The translations under genes and the position numbers were made by a program. The notes under the pieces were generated by a model. That model did no database searches. It saw nothing but the letters and a program-made list of their open reading frames with translations, and had not been told where the DNA came from. Shown here piece after piece: positions 1 through 9,522 of a stretch of DNA of 64,000 bases. The number at the start of each line of letters is the position of its first letter. The first letter of the stretch is position 1. The DNA is from JAHBNG01 sp039028975 (GTDB taxonomy: Bacteria > Chloroflexota > Anaerolineae > Caldilineales > Caldilineaceae), in assembly GCA_039028975.1 (NCBI GenBank), contig JBCCHB010000017.1:1-64000 (forward strand), read 5' to 3'.

Positions 1-2291
1 CCAGCAGGAAGTCCGGTTGCGCCAAAGGTGAGGGGATCCAAGTCCGCATCGGAAGCGCTAACGGTCAGGTCAACCGTGTCGTTGAGAATGTTGTTCTGGT
101 TGCCAGGGCTGGAAATAACCGGCGGAACGTTGGCTGGCGGAGCCACAGTCCAGACGAAGGAAGCGGCATCGGAACCCCCTCGCCCATCATCGACAGTAAC
201 AGTGACAGGATAGGTGCCAGTGATGGTGACCGTGCCGGAGATCTGACCGCTGTTGATCCCAATGGACAAACCAGCAGGGAGTCCGGTTGCCCCAAAGGTG
301 AGCGGATCCAAGTCCGCATCAGAGGCACTGACGGTCAAGTCAACGACATCGTTGATAATGTTACTCTGGTTTCCAGGATTGCTGATAATTGGCGGAATGT
401 TGGCGGGCGCATTCACAGTCCAGGCAAAGGACGCGGCGTCGGACCCCCCTCGCCCATCATCGACAGTAACAGTGACAGGATAGGTGCCAGTGATGGTGAC
501 CGTGCCGGAGATCTGACCGCTGTTGACCCCAATGGACAAACCAGTAGGAAGTCCAGTCGCGCCAAAGGTGAGGGGATCTAAGTCCGCATCGGAAGCGCTG
601 ATGGTCAAGTCAACCGTGTCGTTGAGAATGTTACTCTGGTTGCCAGGGCTGTTGATAACTGGCGGAACGTTGGCTGGTGCATTCACAGTCCAGATGAAGG
701 AAGTGACGTCGGTGCCCCCTCGCCCATCATCGACGGTGACGGTGACTGAATAGGTGCCGGTGATGGTGACGGTACCGGAGATCTGACCACTGCTGACCCC
801 AATGGACAAACCCGCAGGAAGTCCAGTTGCCCCAAAGGTGAGGGGATCCAAGTCCGCATCAGAGGCACTGACGGTCAAATCAACCGTGTCATTGAGAATG
901 TTATTTTGGTTGCCAGGATTGTTGATGACGGGCGGAATGTTGGCTGGCGGATCCACGGTCCAGATGAATGAAGCCGCATCGGAACCACCCCGCCCATCAT
1001 TGACGGTGACGGTGACAGGATAGGTTCCGGTGATGGTGACCGTGCCAGAGATCTGACCACTGTTGACGCCAATGGACAGACCAGCAGGAAGTCCAGTCGC
1101 GCCAAAAGTAAGCGGATCCAAGTCTCCATCGGAGGCGCTGACGGTCAGGTCAACGACATCGTTGAGAATGTTACTCTGGTTGCCAGGGTTGATGACGACG
1201 GGCGGAATGTTGGCTGGTGGATCCACAGTCCAGACGAAGGAAGCCGCGTCGGAACCCCCCCGCCCATCAGTGACAGTGACGGTGACGGGATAGGTGCCAG
1301 TAATGGTGACCGTGCCGGAGATTTGACCGCTGTTGACCCCGATAGACAAACCAACAGGAAGTCCGGTTGCGCCAAAGGTGAGTGGATCCGAGTCCGCATC
1401 AGAGGCGCTGATAGTCAAATCAACGACATCGTTGAGAATGTTGCTCTGGTTGCCAGGATTGACGATGACAGGCGGAATGTTGGCGGGCGCATTCACAGTC
1501 CAGACGAAGGAAGCGGCGTCGGAGCCACCTCGTCCATCGTCGACGGTAACAGTGACAGGATAGGTGCCAGTGATGGTGACGGTGCCGGAGATCTGACCGC
1601 TGTTGGCCCCGATGGACAAACCGGTAGGAAGTCCGGTTGCCCCGAAGGTGAGGGGATCCAAGTCTGCATCGGAAGCGCTGATGGTCAAATCAACTGTGTC
1701 GTTCAGAGTGTTGTTCTGGTTACCAGGATTGACGATGACTGGCGGAATGTTGGCGGGCGCATTTACAGTCCAGACGAAGGATGCCGAGTCGGCCCCCCCT
1801 CGGCCATCATTGACAGTAACGGTGACGGGATAGGTGCCAGTGATGGCGACCGTGCCAGAGATTTGACCGCTGTTGACCCCAACGGACAAACCGGTAGGAA
1901 GTCCGGTTGCCCCGAAGGTGAGGGGATCCAAGTCTGCATCGGAGGCGCTGACAGTCAAATCAACAACGTCGTTGAGAATGTTGCTCTGGTTGCCAGGATT
2001 GCTGATAATTGGCGGAATGTTGGCTGGTGGATCCACACTCCAAATGAAGGAAGCCGCGTCGGAACCCCCTCGCCCATCATCGACGGTGATGGTGACAGGA
2101 TAGGTGCCGGTGATGGTGACCGTACCAGAGATCTGACCGCTGTTGACCCCAATGGACAAGCCAACAGGAAGCCCAGTTGCGCCAAAAGTAAGCGGATCCA
2201 AGTCCGCATCGGAAGCACTGATAATCAAGTCCACTGTATCGTTGAGAGTGTTGCTCTGGTTGCCAGGATTGGTAATTACCGGCGGAATGTT
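1..2291 (-). repeat. Tandem 270-bp coding repeats (Ig-like, He_PIG type)
   Basis: Eight complete units and 131 bp of a ninth, each exactly 270 bp (90 residues), begin at 2291, 2021, 1751, 1481, 1211, 941, 671, 401 and 131 on the minus strand. Each starts NIPPVI or a near variant and holds SASDADLDPLTFGATGLP, SGQISGT and TVDDGRGG. Units differ by scattered point changes, mostly silent or conservative, so they are recent in-frame duplications. The array continues past the window edge. It probably forms a stalk that holds the enzymatic head away from the cell. Confidence 0.95.
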
Positions 2292-5200
2292 GATGCTTGG
2301 CGCAGGTTCATTGTCATCGATCTGTTTGAGATAGGCGACCAGTTGATTGAGTTCACCTGTCGTTAGTGAGACGCCATTATGAGCCGTAACCGCATCCGCC
2401 AATGTTGGGGCCGAGCCGTCATGTAGATAGGGGGCGGTTGCCCAGAGACCACGTAAGGTTGGCGTATCAATGCCGGAGAGCAATCCACCAGCGCGGTTGC
2501 CGCTGCTTGGCTTGATTGTGCCAATATCATGGAGTATATTTTGGTTGGAATCTGTAAAGCCAACGCCCAAGTGACAGGCTGTACAATTGGCGCTCTGGAA
2601 GATAGCCTTTCCAGCCAAACCATCCCCTGTTAGCAGACCACCTGAGGTGCGGTATGGGCTTTCACCAAAGGTCGCCAACGATGTCACATAAGCAGCCAAA
2701 GCATCCAAGTCCGAGCTAATGCCCGCTTTGGGATCGCCTAGCGGGTCGGACCGAGTACCGGTCTGAAAATCTCCATTACTCATTAGACCTGTGCCGCCGG
2801 CGAAGTTGCGAATCTGATTTTCGAAGTCGTGGACCTCATCAAAGTTGGCACTCCAGTGAAGTCTGCCCTGCCCAACTCCAGCATGACCTTCTAAACTGAT
2901 TGTGTTGCGCAGACCTTCACCCAAATGGGTAAAATCCCAAACCCGACCATCGTGGCCACCATCGTTATGGCAGGACGCGCAGCTCATGTATGAGTCTAAC
3001 GAAAGACGTGAATCGATAGCATCGTAGAATAACTGCTTACCTGTCAAAATTTGTGGCGAAAGAGCCTCGTTGGCTACGGTATCATAGGTGGCCACTAGAT
3101 TGACGCTAAAATTACCTCCCTCTACAAGAGATGTAATATCGTGGACGGTTACGCTTCTCTCCATAAAGTTGTGGACATAGAGCGTCATGCCGTCCGTTGA
3201 ACGCGCCAACCCTTGGGGGGCACGTTCCACTGGAAAGCGGAATAGTTCACTGTTGGCCGCATAGGCATCTACAACTGCTACCTCTCGATTGGTTTCCAAG
3301 GCAACAAAGAGATAGTTGCCATAGGGATCAAAGAGCGCTGCGTTGGCAACCCCTGCATTGTCGTGATCGACCCTGCCGCCTATATCCTCATTGTTGCTGA
3401 TCAGATCGATACGGGACGTGACACTGCGGACGGTATGATCAAAATCCAATGGAATGCTATCTCGTAAGGTGCCGCTGAGGATATTATCCTGTTTTGATGG
3501 TACCCAAGCAGAGAATCCACCCGGCGAAATGAGTGGCGCACCCAGGTAGTTGGGAATGCCTCGGCCTGTGTGCTCGGCATCGAGTCGGTTGCTATGCTCT
3601 AGAATGATCACCTGAGAAACAATCATAGATGTACTGTCGATGATGAGCACTTCGCCACCATATTTAACGCCATTGATTTCTGTTTGAGGGCTGCTGCCTT
3701 CTTCCCCAGGCAGAAGTGGCGTAATAAATCGGGAGACCAGTACGTTACTCCCGTCAGCACTTATCGAAAGTTGGCGTGGGTTGGCACCAACGTCTACGCT
3801 GTCTATCTGGATGCCACTAGTTGGGTTGAGCTTAAGTAACTGGCCAGTCTCTTCCAGCGCGACATACGCGGCATTGCCCGTTGGGGAAAAGACTAAGCCA
3901 AATGGTGACGAATGGGGGGGTAAGTTGACCGTTTGCACAATCGCTAGCGTGGATGGATCGATGATGCTGATGGTGGCGGACTCGTGGTTTGAGACCCATA
4001 TCCGGCCATCAGGCGCAATGGCCAGACTATAGGGTTCTTCATCGACCACAATTTCTGTAACTTTGAGATTTGTAACTGTATCAAAGAGACTAACAGAGTT
4101 GTTGTCTGGATTCACGTTCCAGATCCGAGCATTGCCTGTTCGCTCCTCATAGACAATGGTGGTGGAGCTGTTGGGCCGATTGGCTGTGTGAACCTCATGG
4201 ATGGCTTGGTAAAATTGATGACTCTCACTTTGCCCCGCGGCATCCACGACCGTTACCTGAACAATGTAGCGCCCGGGTGTATTGTAGGTATGTTGAATGG
4301 TTGGATTGGTGCTTTCGGTCGTCTCAGGCGTGCCATCCCCAAAGAGCCAGCGATACTGGAGACCATTGCCTCCACTTGCGATGGCGGTATAGCTAATGAG
4401 TGTAGTGACTGGCTCGGGCATCGTATCGATTTGGCCAATGATAATGGGGGATGCTGGCGTGATTGTCCAATTAAAGCTAATGCTGTCCGAGCCATTCTTG
4501 CCATCGCCTACGCTGATGACTGGAGTAAAGAGGCCGTCGACCGTTGGCGTCCCAGTAATCTGGCCACTGATCTGATGGATGCTTAAGCCATCGGGCAGCC
4601 CCACTGCATCGTAGATAAGCGGGTCATCATCGATGTCGGTGGCACTGATCGTCAATGCTACGGTATCCCCTTGAAGATTTACCTGGTCTGGTAAGGGTGA
4701 GATGGTTGGCGGATGGTTGAGAAAGCTAAGTCCGCTCGCAAAGATTTGCACCTCAGCCAAATGGAGGTGATTTGTTCCTGAAAGTTGAATTCGTATGTAG
4801 CGGCCGGTCCGATCCAGCACGATGTTGGTCGTCCGACCGGCAGTGCCAGAAAAATGGAAATCACTAACGCCAGGTTGGGTAATGGTTCTCCCTAAGTTCT
4901 GGGAAGTGAAAGGCCCATCGGAGACTAGCACGTGAAAGTCGCTCAGATTCCCCTCACAGCAGTCTGTGCGATTCCAAATGCGAATGGTATCTAGGTTGTA
5001 GAAGGCACCCAGATCAACCTCCCACCAAGCCTCTGCATCTGCGTTGGTGTGACTGATGGAATTGTTCTCTTGAGCTCCATCTATATTCCCATCCACTGCA
5101 TTGGCTGCGTCGAAACTATAGGGAGCCGAGAATGTGGATGACTGGCTTGCTGGTTGACCAAGGGCTACGTTGGTGAGTTGATATGGGGAGAGATACTGAC

Positions 5201-8129
5201 CAGAAATGACTTGCAGCGAACCACCTGGAATCTGCCACCCAACCGCTAAATGATCTCCCAACACCCCTTCTTTATGGAGCGCCTCAATGTAGTATTTCTG
5301 ACCCGCTTGGAGGGTTACAAAAGCCGTCTGCTCTGGGTACTTGCTCCAATTTTGCGAACTAGTGTATCCGGGTACCGAGGCAATTAGTACTTTGTTGGCT
5401 GCCGTATCGTCTGTGCTCAACCACAGCTCACTACGATCATCACTGGCTATGGCAAGCTGATATGATCCTGAAATGGGTGGGTGAATATAACCACGAATGC
5501 GGTTGCCATAATAATCATCCCAACTACTTGGTGCTTGAAATGCAGAAAGGTACTCGGTTCCAGTTGGATTCGCCGGAAAATCGGGGCTGCCGGTCAGGGC
5601 TGCAACCGTGTTCCCCGTAATATTGCTCCACCATTCACGCAGAATCTGACCAGTACCTAGACCGTCCAGATAGACAATCCAGGTGAACACTACATCGGTT
5701 GTATCTTCGCCGTCACTAACCGAGATTGTGACAACATATTCACTATTGCTGCCAGTTGGAAGCGTTCCGGAAATAATGCCACTACTCAAATCGATTGCTA
5801 ATCCAGTAGGTAGACCGAGTGCACTATAGGAGAGGGGGGCACCTTCTGGATCTGTTGCGCTGATGCCCAGATTGATTTGATCGCCGATAATACTAATTTG
5901 CGTACCGGGATCCGATATGCTGGGTGGCGCGTTGCCAATCTCAAGTCGTCTACAGTGAAGGCCAAATGCGTCAATGTCGGCTCCACTTCGGCCAAAGATA
6001 CCGCTGCCGGGCAAGTCGTAGCTACAAGAATTGAGTGGTACTGGGTTGCCGCCTGCGCCACCCACTGACCCTACGCTTTGCCCTGGACCGCTGACATAGC
6101 CGTCTGTCGTTAGCGGTTGGCACGTTAGTTCTAGCTGTTCGACCTTGGTGTCGGCACGACCGCTAAAGCCGGTTACGGCATAATCTGTTGGGCAGGTGCG
6201 CGTAAAGGGCGTGCCACCAGTACCACCAGTCGTAGCAGGGTTGCTTGGTACGCCCGACCAAGTGCCGTCATTCGCAACTGATGCACAGAGCGGACCAACT
6301 TCCTGAATCGATGCGTCGGCTCGACCTGTGATACCGACCAGCGCCTCACCTGCACTACATTTGAGATCAAACTCGCTACCGCCATTGTGTCCAATGGCAC
6401 CAACTTGGGATGCTGATATATCGGTTTCGATTTGAATCACGCTTGCTACAGATGGCACGCCTTGACTATCTAGCCCAAAGAGCATCCAGTACCCAGGGGT
6501 CATCACATTAACATTGTGGTGGAGAGTGAGTTGATATTGGCCAGCAGGTGACTCAGAAAAGGGTAGCGGTAAAAATCGCTGATCTGTGTCAACCGCATGG
6601 GTTGTGGAAGAGAGCTTGATCAGGTTGAATCCCTGAAGCCCAGCTGTGGCCTGGACGCTAATTTGCTCGCCAACGCTGGCCGTAGTGGGTGCGTTGGTAA
6701 TGGCTGGCCGAGTCGCCGGTGTGCCATTCGCGTCGAAGAGATAGGGCGGCGAAAAGACCTGACCATCCTGATGATCTGCGGCACAACCACATAACCCTCC
6801 GCCAGCAGAGAGCACCCGACCGTCTTGTAACAACATGGCGATTGAGTGGTAATTACGTGGGCTGGCCATATCATTCATGGAGCGCCAGCTATTTATTTGA
6901 GGATTCCAAATCTCAGGCGTCAAAATGGTACCAGCATCACTAAACTTGATGCCAGATGTATTGCCGCCAACCACCAAAACTTCACCGTTGGGTAAGGTCA
7001 CTGCATTATGAAACTTACGAGCGAACTGCATAGGAGGAATTGTGGTGACTTGTGGGGTTCCGCCGCTAAGGTCAATCGTCATCGACTTGTTGGTCGCCGT
7101 GAAGACGCCCCCCGACATGGCACCGCCAGCCATGAGCAATTTCGCTTCATCGTATAGAACCACCCCTGCATGTTTGGGGTACCAGTCCGTGATTTCGGGA
7201 CCGGTCTGTTGGATGGTTCCATTACCCAACGGATTGATCCAGTGCATTCTGGGAGTGGGGCCAGCATGAAGTAGGCGTCCATCAGAGGCTAAACTAAGAT
7301 AGGGCCACCAGAGATTTTCGTAGTGTCCCGTGTAATTGAGCACAGGACCAGTGAGATTGATACCTGTTTGTAGCGTCCACGATTCGCCGGGCTCCCATAG
7401 CTCAGGATATTGATCGCCGCCCGTTCCCAATGCTGTGAAAACCTTATCACCTGGCATCACCAGACTTGTCGGGTACCAGCGCCCTTTGTGCATATTCTCT
7501 AGTTTGGTCCACGTATTGGTACGGTAATCAAAGATGCTTGTCCATGGACTGTCACCAAAGTTACGACCACCATTGACAAAGAGCCGACCATCTTCTAGCA
7601 TACCTTGAGAGGCACAGAACATATCATGGGAGTTGTGGAAAAATTCTTGAAACTGCCCCGTTTGTGGATCCCATGTCGCGGTGTAGGTCTGCTCTGGCTG
7701 GTTGCTGGGAAAGGAGTCCCGGTCATTGGAAGCCCAGGTCAGGATCCGTCCATCCGGCAGATGAGCAGCGGATACGGGCACATGAGGCCAGCTGATCAAA
7801 TTGCCCCATTCACCGCCGACGTTGCTTGGGCTAGTGGCTTGTATGCTCTGCGTATTCACCGAAAACGGGGGATAGTTTTGCGCTAATGCCGCCCAGTATG
7901 AGTCATCATATGTGAGATTCTCGGGGGGCTGAACATCGGCCGCCGTAACCTGGCCTTCTACATTTTCAATTAGTGGAAGATAGATGTGGGTTGGGTCGCT
8001 ATCAGGAACGGACTGGGCTGCTACTTCCTTGGTGCCATCTGTCCAAATAGAGTAACTTACGGAAATAAAAAGCAGAATAAGAAGTAGAATAAATAACCGT
8101 ATGCTTTGGCTGTGTCGAAAGCGCGTCAC
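1..8129 (-). CDS. Giant exported radical copper oxidase / diheme peroxidase-like fusion protein (C-terminus beyond window)
   Basis: GTG start at 8129 preceded by a strong ribosome site; the frame stays open to the window edge (at least 2709 codons), confirmed by checking frame at eight motifs. Order seen: N-terminal hydrophobic segment (about 11-28); galactose oxidase/glyoxal oxidase kelch and early-set domains (about 100-567) with Cys172 (HDMFC), Tyr219 (RWYPT), Tyr427-His428 (NYHS) and His511 (TTHAVDTDQR), matching the thioether Cys/Tyr and copper ligands of galactose oxidase; three about 50-residue repeats with a GRAD..C pattern (570-735); an Ig-like domain; PA14 (831-970); F5/8 type C (984-1130); Ig; PKD (1227-1295, FGDG); YVTN-like propeller (1313-1660); a diheme unit with CASCH at 1717 and CTACH at 1849 plus a PYLHDGS motif; then tandem Ig repeats from 1947. 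Known for the family: alcohol or aldehyde oxidation making H2O2. Inference: the heme unit may use that peroxide. Surface or secreted location expected. Substrate unknown. Confidence 0.9.
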   Translation of the reverse strand, partial: MTRFRHSQSIRLFILLLILLFISVSYSIWTDGTKEVAAQSVPDSDPTHIYLPLIENVEGQVTAADVQPPENLTYDDSYWAALAQNYPPFSVNTQSIQATSPSNVGGEWGNLISWPHVPVSAAHLPDGRILTWASNDRDSFPSNQPEQTYTATWDPQTGQFQEFFHNSHDMFCASQGMLEDGRLFVNGGRNFGDSPWTSIFDYRTNTWTKLENMHKGRWYPTSLVMPGDKVFTALGTGGDQYPELWEPGESWTLQTGINLTGPVLNYTGHYENLWWPYLSLASDGRLLHAGPTPRMHWINPLGNGTIQQTGPEITDWYPKHAGVVLYDEAKLLMAGGAMSGGVFTATNKSMTIDLSGGTPQVTTIPPMQFARKFHNAVTLPNGEVLVVGGNTSGIKFSDAGTILTPEIWNPQINSWRSMNDMASPRNYHSIAMLLQDGRVLSAGGGLCGCAADHQDGQVFSPPYLFDANGTPATRPAITNAPTTASVGEQISVQATAGLQGFNLIKLSSTTHAVDTDQRFLPLPFSESPAGQYQLTLHHNVNVMTPGYWMLFGLDSQGVPSVASVIQIETDISASQVGAIGHNGGSEFDLKCSAGEALVGITGRADASIQEVGPLCASVANDGTWSGVPSNPATTGGTGGTPFTRTCPTDYAVTGFSGRADTKVEQLELTCQPLTTDGYVSGPGQSVGSVGGAGGNPVPLNSCSYDLPGSGIFGRSGADIDAFGLHCRRLEIGNAPPSISDPGTQISIIGDQINLGISATDPEGAPLSYSALGLPTGLAIDLSSGIISGTLPTGSNSEYVVTISVSDGEDTTDVVFTWIVYLDGLGTGQILREWWSNITGNTVAALTGSPDFPANPTGTEYLSAFQAPSSWDDYYGNRIRGYIHPPISGSYQLAIASDDRSELWLSTDDTAANKVLIASVPGYTSSQNWSKYPEQTAFVTLQAGQKYYIEALHKEGVLGDHLAVGWQIPGGSLQVISGQYLSPYQLTNVALGQPASQSSTFSAPYSFDAANAVDGNIDGAQENNSISHTNADAEAWWEVDLGAFYNLDTIRIWNRTDCCEGNLSDFHVLVSDGPFTSQNLGRTITQPGVSDFHFSGTAGRTTNIVLDRTGRYIRIQLSGTNHLHLAEVQIFASGLSFLNHPPTISPLPDQVNLQGDTVALTISATDIDDDPLIYDAVGLPDGLSIHQISGQITGTPTVDGLFTPVISVGDGKNGSDSISFNWTITPASPIIIGQIDTMPEPVTTLISYTAIASGGNGLQYRWLFGDGTPETTESTNPTIQHTYNTPGRYIVQVTVVDAAGQSESHQFYQAIHEVHTANRPNSSTTIVYEERTGNARIWNVNPDNNSVSLFDTVTNLKVTEIVVDEEPYSLAIAPDGRIWVSNHESATISIIDPSTLAIVQTVNLPPHSSPFGLVFSPTGNAAYVALEETGQLLKLNPTSGIQIDSVDVGANPRQLSISADGSNVLVSRFITPLLPGEEGSSPQTEINGVKYGGEVLIIDSTSMIVSQVIILEHSNRLDAEHTGRGIPNYLGAPLISPGGFSAWVPSKQDNILSGTLRDSIPLDFDHTVRSVTSRIDLISNNEDIGGRVDHDNAGVANAALFDPYGNYLFVALETNREVAVVDAYAANSELFRFPVERAPQGLARSTDGMTLYVHNFMERSVTVHDITSLVEGGNFSVNLVATYDTVANEALSPQILTGKQLFYDAIDSRLSLDSYMSCASCHNDGGHDGRVWDFTHLGEGLRNTISLEGHAGVGQGRLHWSANFDEVHDFENQIRNFAGGTGLMSNGDFQTGTRSDPLGDPKAGISSDLDALAAYVTSLATFGESPYRTSGGLLTGDGLAGKAIFQSANCTACHLGVGFTDSNQNILHDIGTIKPSSGNRAGGLLSGIDTPTLRGLWATAPYLHDGSAPTLADAVTAHNGVSLTTGELNQLVAYLKQIDDNEPAPSINIPPVITNPGNQSNTLNDTVDLIISASDADLDPLTFGATGLPVGLSIGVNSGQISGTVTITGTYPVTITVDDGRGGSDAASFIWSVDPPANIPPIISNPGNQSNILNDVVDLTVSASDADLDPLTFGATGLPTGLSVGVNSGQISGTVAITGTYPVTVTVNDGRGGADSASFVWTVNAPANIPPVIVNPGNQNNTLNDTVDLTISASDADLDPLTFGATGLPTGLSIGANSGQISGTVTITGTYPVTVTVDDGRGGSDAASFVWTVNAPANIPPVIVNPGNQSNILNDVVDLTISASDADSDPLTFGATGLPVGLSIGVNSGQISGTVTITGTYPVTVTVTDGRGGSDAASFVWTVDPPANIPPVVINPGNQSNILNDVVDLTVSASDGDLDPLTFGATGLPAGLSIGVNSGQISGTVTITGTYPVTVTVNDGRGGSDAASFIWTVDPPANIPPVINNPGNQNNILNDTVDLTVSASDADLDPLTFGATGLPAGLSIGVSSGQISGTVTITGTYSVTVTVDDGRGGTDVTSFIWTVNAPANVPPVINSPGNQSNILNDTVDLTISASDADLDPLTFGATGLPTGLSIGVNSGQISGTVTITGTYPVTVTVDDGRGGSDAASFAWTVNAPANIPPIISNPGNQSNIINDVVDLTVSASDADLDPLTFGATGLPAGLSIGINSGQISGTVTITGTYPVTVTVDDGRGGSDAASFVWTVAPPANVPPVISSPGNQNNILNDTVDLTVSASDADLDPLTFGATGLPA

Positions 8130-8644
8130 TCCCAGTCCTCCTTTAAGCGTGTTGTGTGTCGTTTTGAACCTGTGAGTAATAGGGTAGGTGATTGATAGCT
8201 GGAGAGTACATCGTTAGAACTCTATCGAAGACTTCTGTACATCCTATCACAGCATCCCTAAGTGTATCATAGATAAATGCAACCATTTCTTTCAATCTGG
8301 TCTCTAAATATCTGTGGAGAGGTTTTAGGTAGCTGTAAGGTTCTTATGCCTTTTATGCTTTCGCTGGGCGCTTAGGTCGGCGGACTTAGTAAACTGGCAC
8401 AACAAGGGGCCTTCGACAACAAGAGTGAAGTCGATTCGTTCAATACTGATACAAATCGGGCATCTAGGTCTCCGATTCAATTTTATCTCCGATTCGTCCT
8501 GGGCGATAGGGGAAACGAGGATCTTACCGAGTAGCGGTGGATGCGTACGGAGGAATTTGTTATCTTGACGCTATATACTAATACTTAAGTGCGCCTTCCA
8601 AACTTGTGAATGTATGCCCCTACCCACCTATTCCCCGTATTCCC
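8130..8644. other. Noncoding gap between giant oxidase gene and kinase gene
   Basis: About 515 bp without a convincing reading frame. It should carry the promoter of the giant oxidase gene (minus strand) and the downstream end of the kinase gene, which is also on the minus strand. No strong hairpin terminator, repeat or operator was recognised here. Confidence 0.5.
8136..8144 (-). promoter_or_regulatory. Ribosome binding site of the giant oxidase gene
   Basis: AAAGGAGGA on the minus strand lies 6 nt before the GTG at 8129. It decides the start: no better ATG precedes the hydrophobic leader in this frame. Confidence 0.8.
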
Positions 8645-9502
8645 TTAAGTCAGTTGGCGGGCCAGTTGGAGAATCTCCTCACTGTCACCCCAGTTACACG
8701 TGGCAACCCGGGCAAAGAGCCAAAGCCGAATTCGCTCTGGATCGATTCCGAGTAGGTTGGCAAAACGATTAATTGTCCCTCGTGTATCGGCAGCCAAACG
8801 TGGTAGGCAGTTGAGCAGATGTTGGGTGGCATCATAAGCTGGGTCGCCCACAAAAGGCTTTGGATCAATGACCAACCAAGGCTCACGCTCTGCCATAAGC
8901 ACGTTTCCGGCATGAAGATCAGTCGCCAACAGAACGTGCTCGGTGGTACTCTGGATTAATTCTTGGTAGACTTCTATCCCAGCCGTTACGAGATCGGCAT
9001 CTAGCCATTGATAGGAACGTTGGCGCGCAGAGTCACAATAATAATCAATCATCTCCCTCAGGGGACGGAATGGATGAGGGGCAGCAGGTGCTCGCCAGAG
9101 TCGACGCATTAGCACAGATATGATCTCATCTTGCTCCTCTTCAGGTAGGGTGCGCAGAACTGTACCGGGCATACAGCGCTCCAATAACATGGCATTCTGC
9201 TCCGCATCTCCTTCCAGCAGATAGGCTGTTGGATCACCAGCCCAGAAGCGCATCCCCTCAATTTCATCTAATGATTCCATATGGGGCCAACCGATTTTGA
9301 AGATCGCTTGGCTGCCATCCGCACGTTGACAGGGTGCTACCCACGAACACGAAGCCTCCCCATCAAATGGTTCTGCCAACGCAATCGACCAACGGCGGGC
9401 AAATTCGGTTATGGCATCAGGAAGCGCTGCAATCCAAGCTTTGCCTTCATCATGGGTACCAACATTTTCAATTAGACTTTTCGGCATAGAGATTGGGGTC
9501 AT
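8645..9502 (-). CDS. Aminoglycoside/hydroxyurea phosphotransferase-like kinase (APH(6)/Hur family)
   Basis: About 285 residues. The C-terminal half carries the kinase-fold catalytic loop ATDLHAGNVL (Asp, His and Asn in the family spacing) followed by VIDPKPFVGDPAYDA, the metal-binding DP segment and family-specific tail; IFKIGWP in the N-terminal lobe supplies the ATP-site lysine. Members phosphorylate streptomycin-type aminoglycosides or hydroxyurea, but many chromosomal homologues have no tested substrate, so resistance is not implied. Start: ATG at 9502 has AAGAGG 8 nt upstream; a TTG 6 bp earlier is too close to that site. The gene lies 14-20 bp downstream of the MocR regulator on the same strand and is probably co-transcribed with it. 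Confidence 0.8.
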   Translation of the reverse strand: MTPISMPKSLIENVGTHDEGKAWIAALPDAITEFARRWSIALAEPFDGEASCSWVAPCQRADGSQAIFKIGWPHMESLDEIEGMRFWAGDPTAYLLEGDAEQNAMLLERCMPGTVLRTLPEEEQDEIISVLMRRLWRAPAAPHPFRPLREMIDYYCDSARQRSYQWLDADLVTAGIEVYQELIQSTTEHVLLATDLHAGNVLMAEREPWLVIDPKPFVGDPAYDATQHLLNCLPRLAADTRGTINRFANLLGIDPERIRLWLFARVATCNWGDSEEILQLARQLT

Positions 9503-9522
9503 GGTCAATTCCTCTTATCACT

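Noticed and set aside
1..2291. Repeat array as a CRISPR-like or satellite structure
   Set aside because: The unit is 270 bp, fully coding and in frame, with no short repeat/spacer pattern.
1323..2366. 347-codon plus-strand frame and a ladder of 76-codon plus-strand frames every 270 bp
   Set aside because: They are antisense shadows of the Ig repeat array; they repeat with the same period and have no ribosome sites, while the minus frame is continuous and has clear domains.
8645..9502. Acquired antibiotic resistance gene
   Set aside because: Kinase family matches, but there is no mobile context and chromosomal homologues are often not resistance genes.
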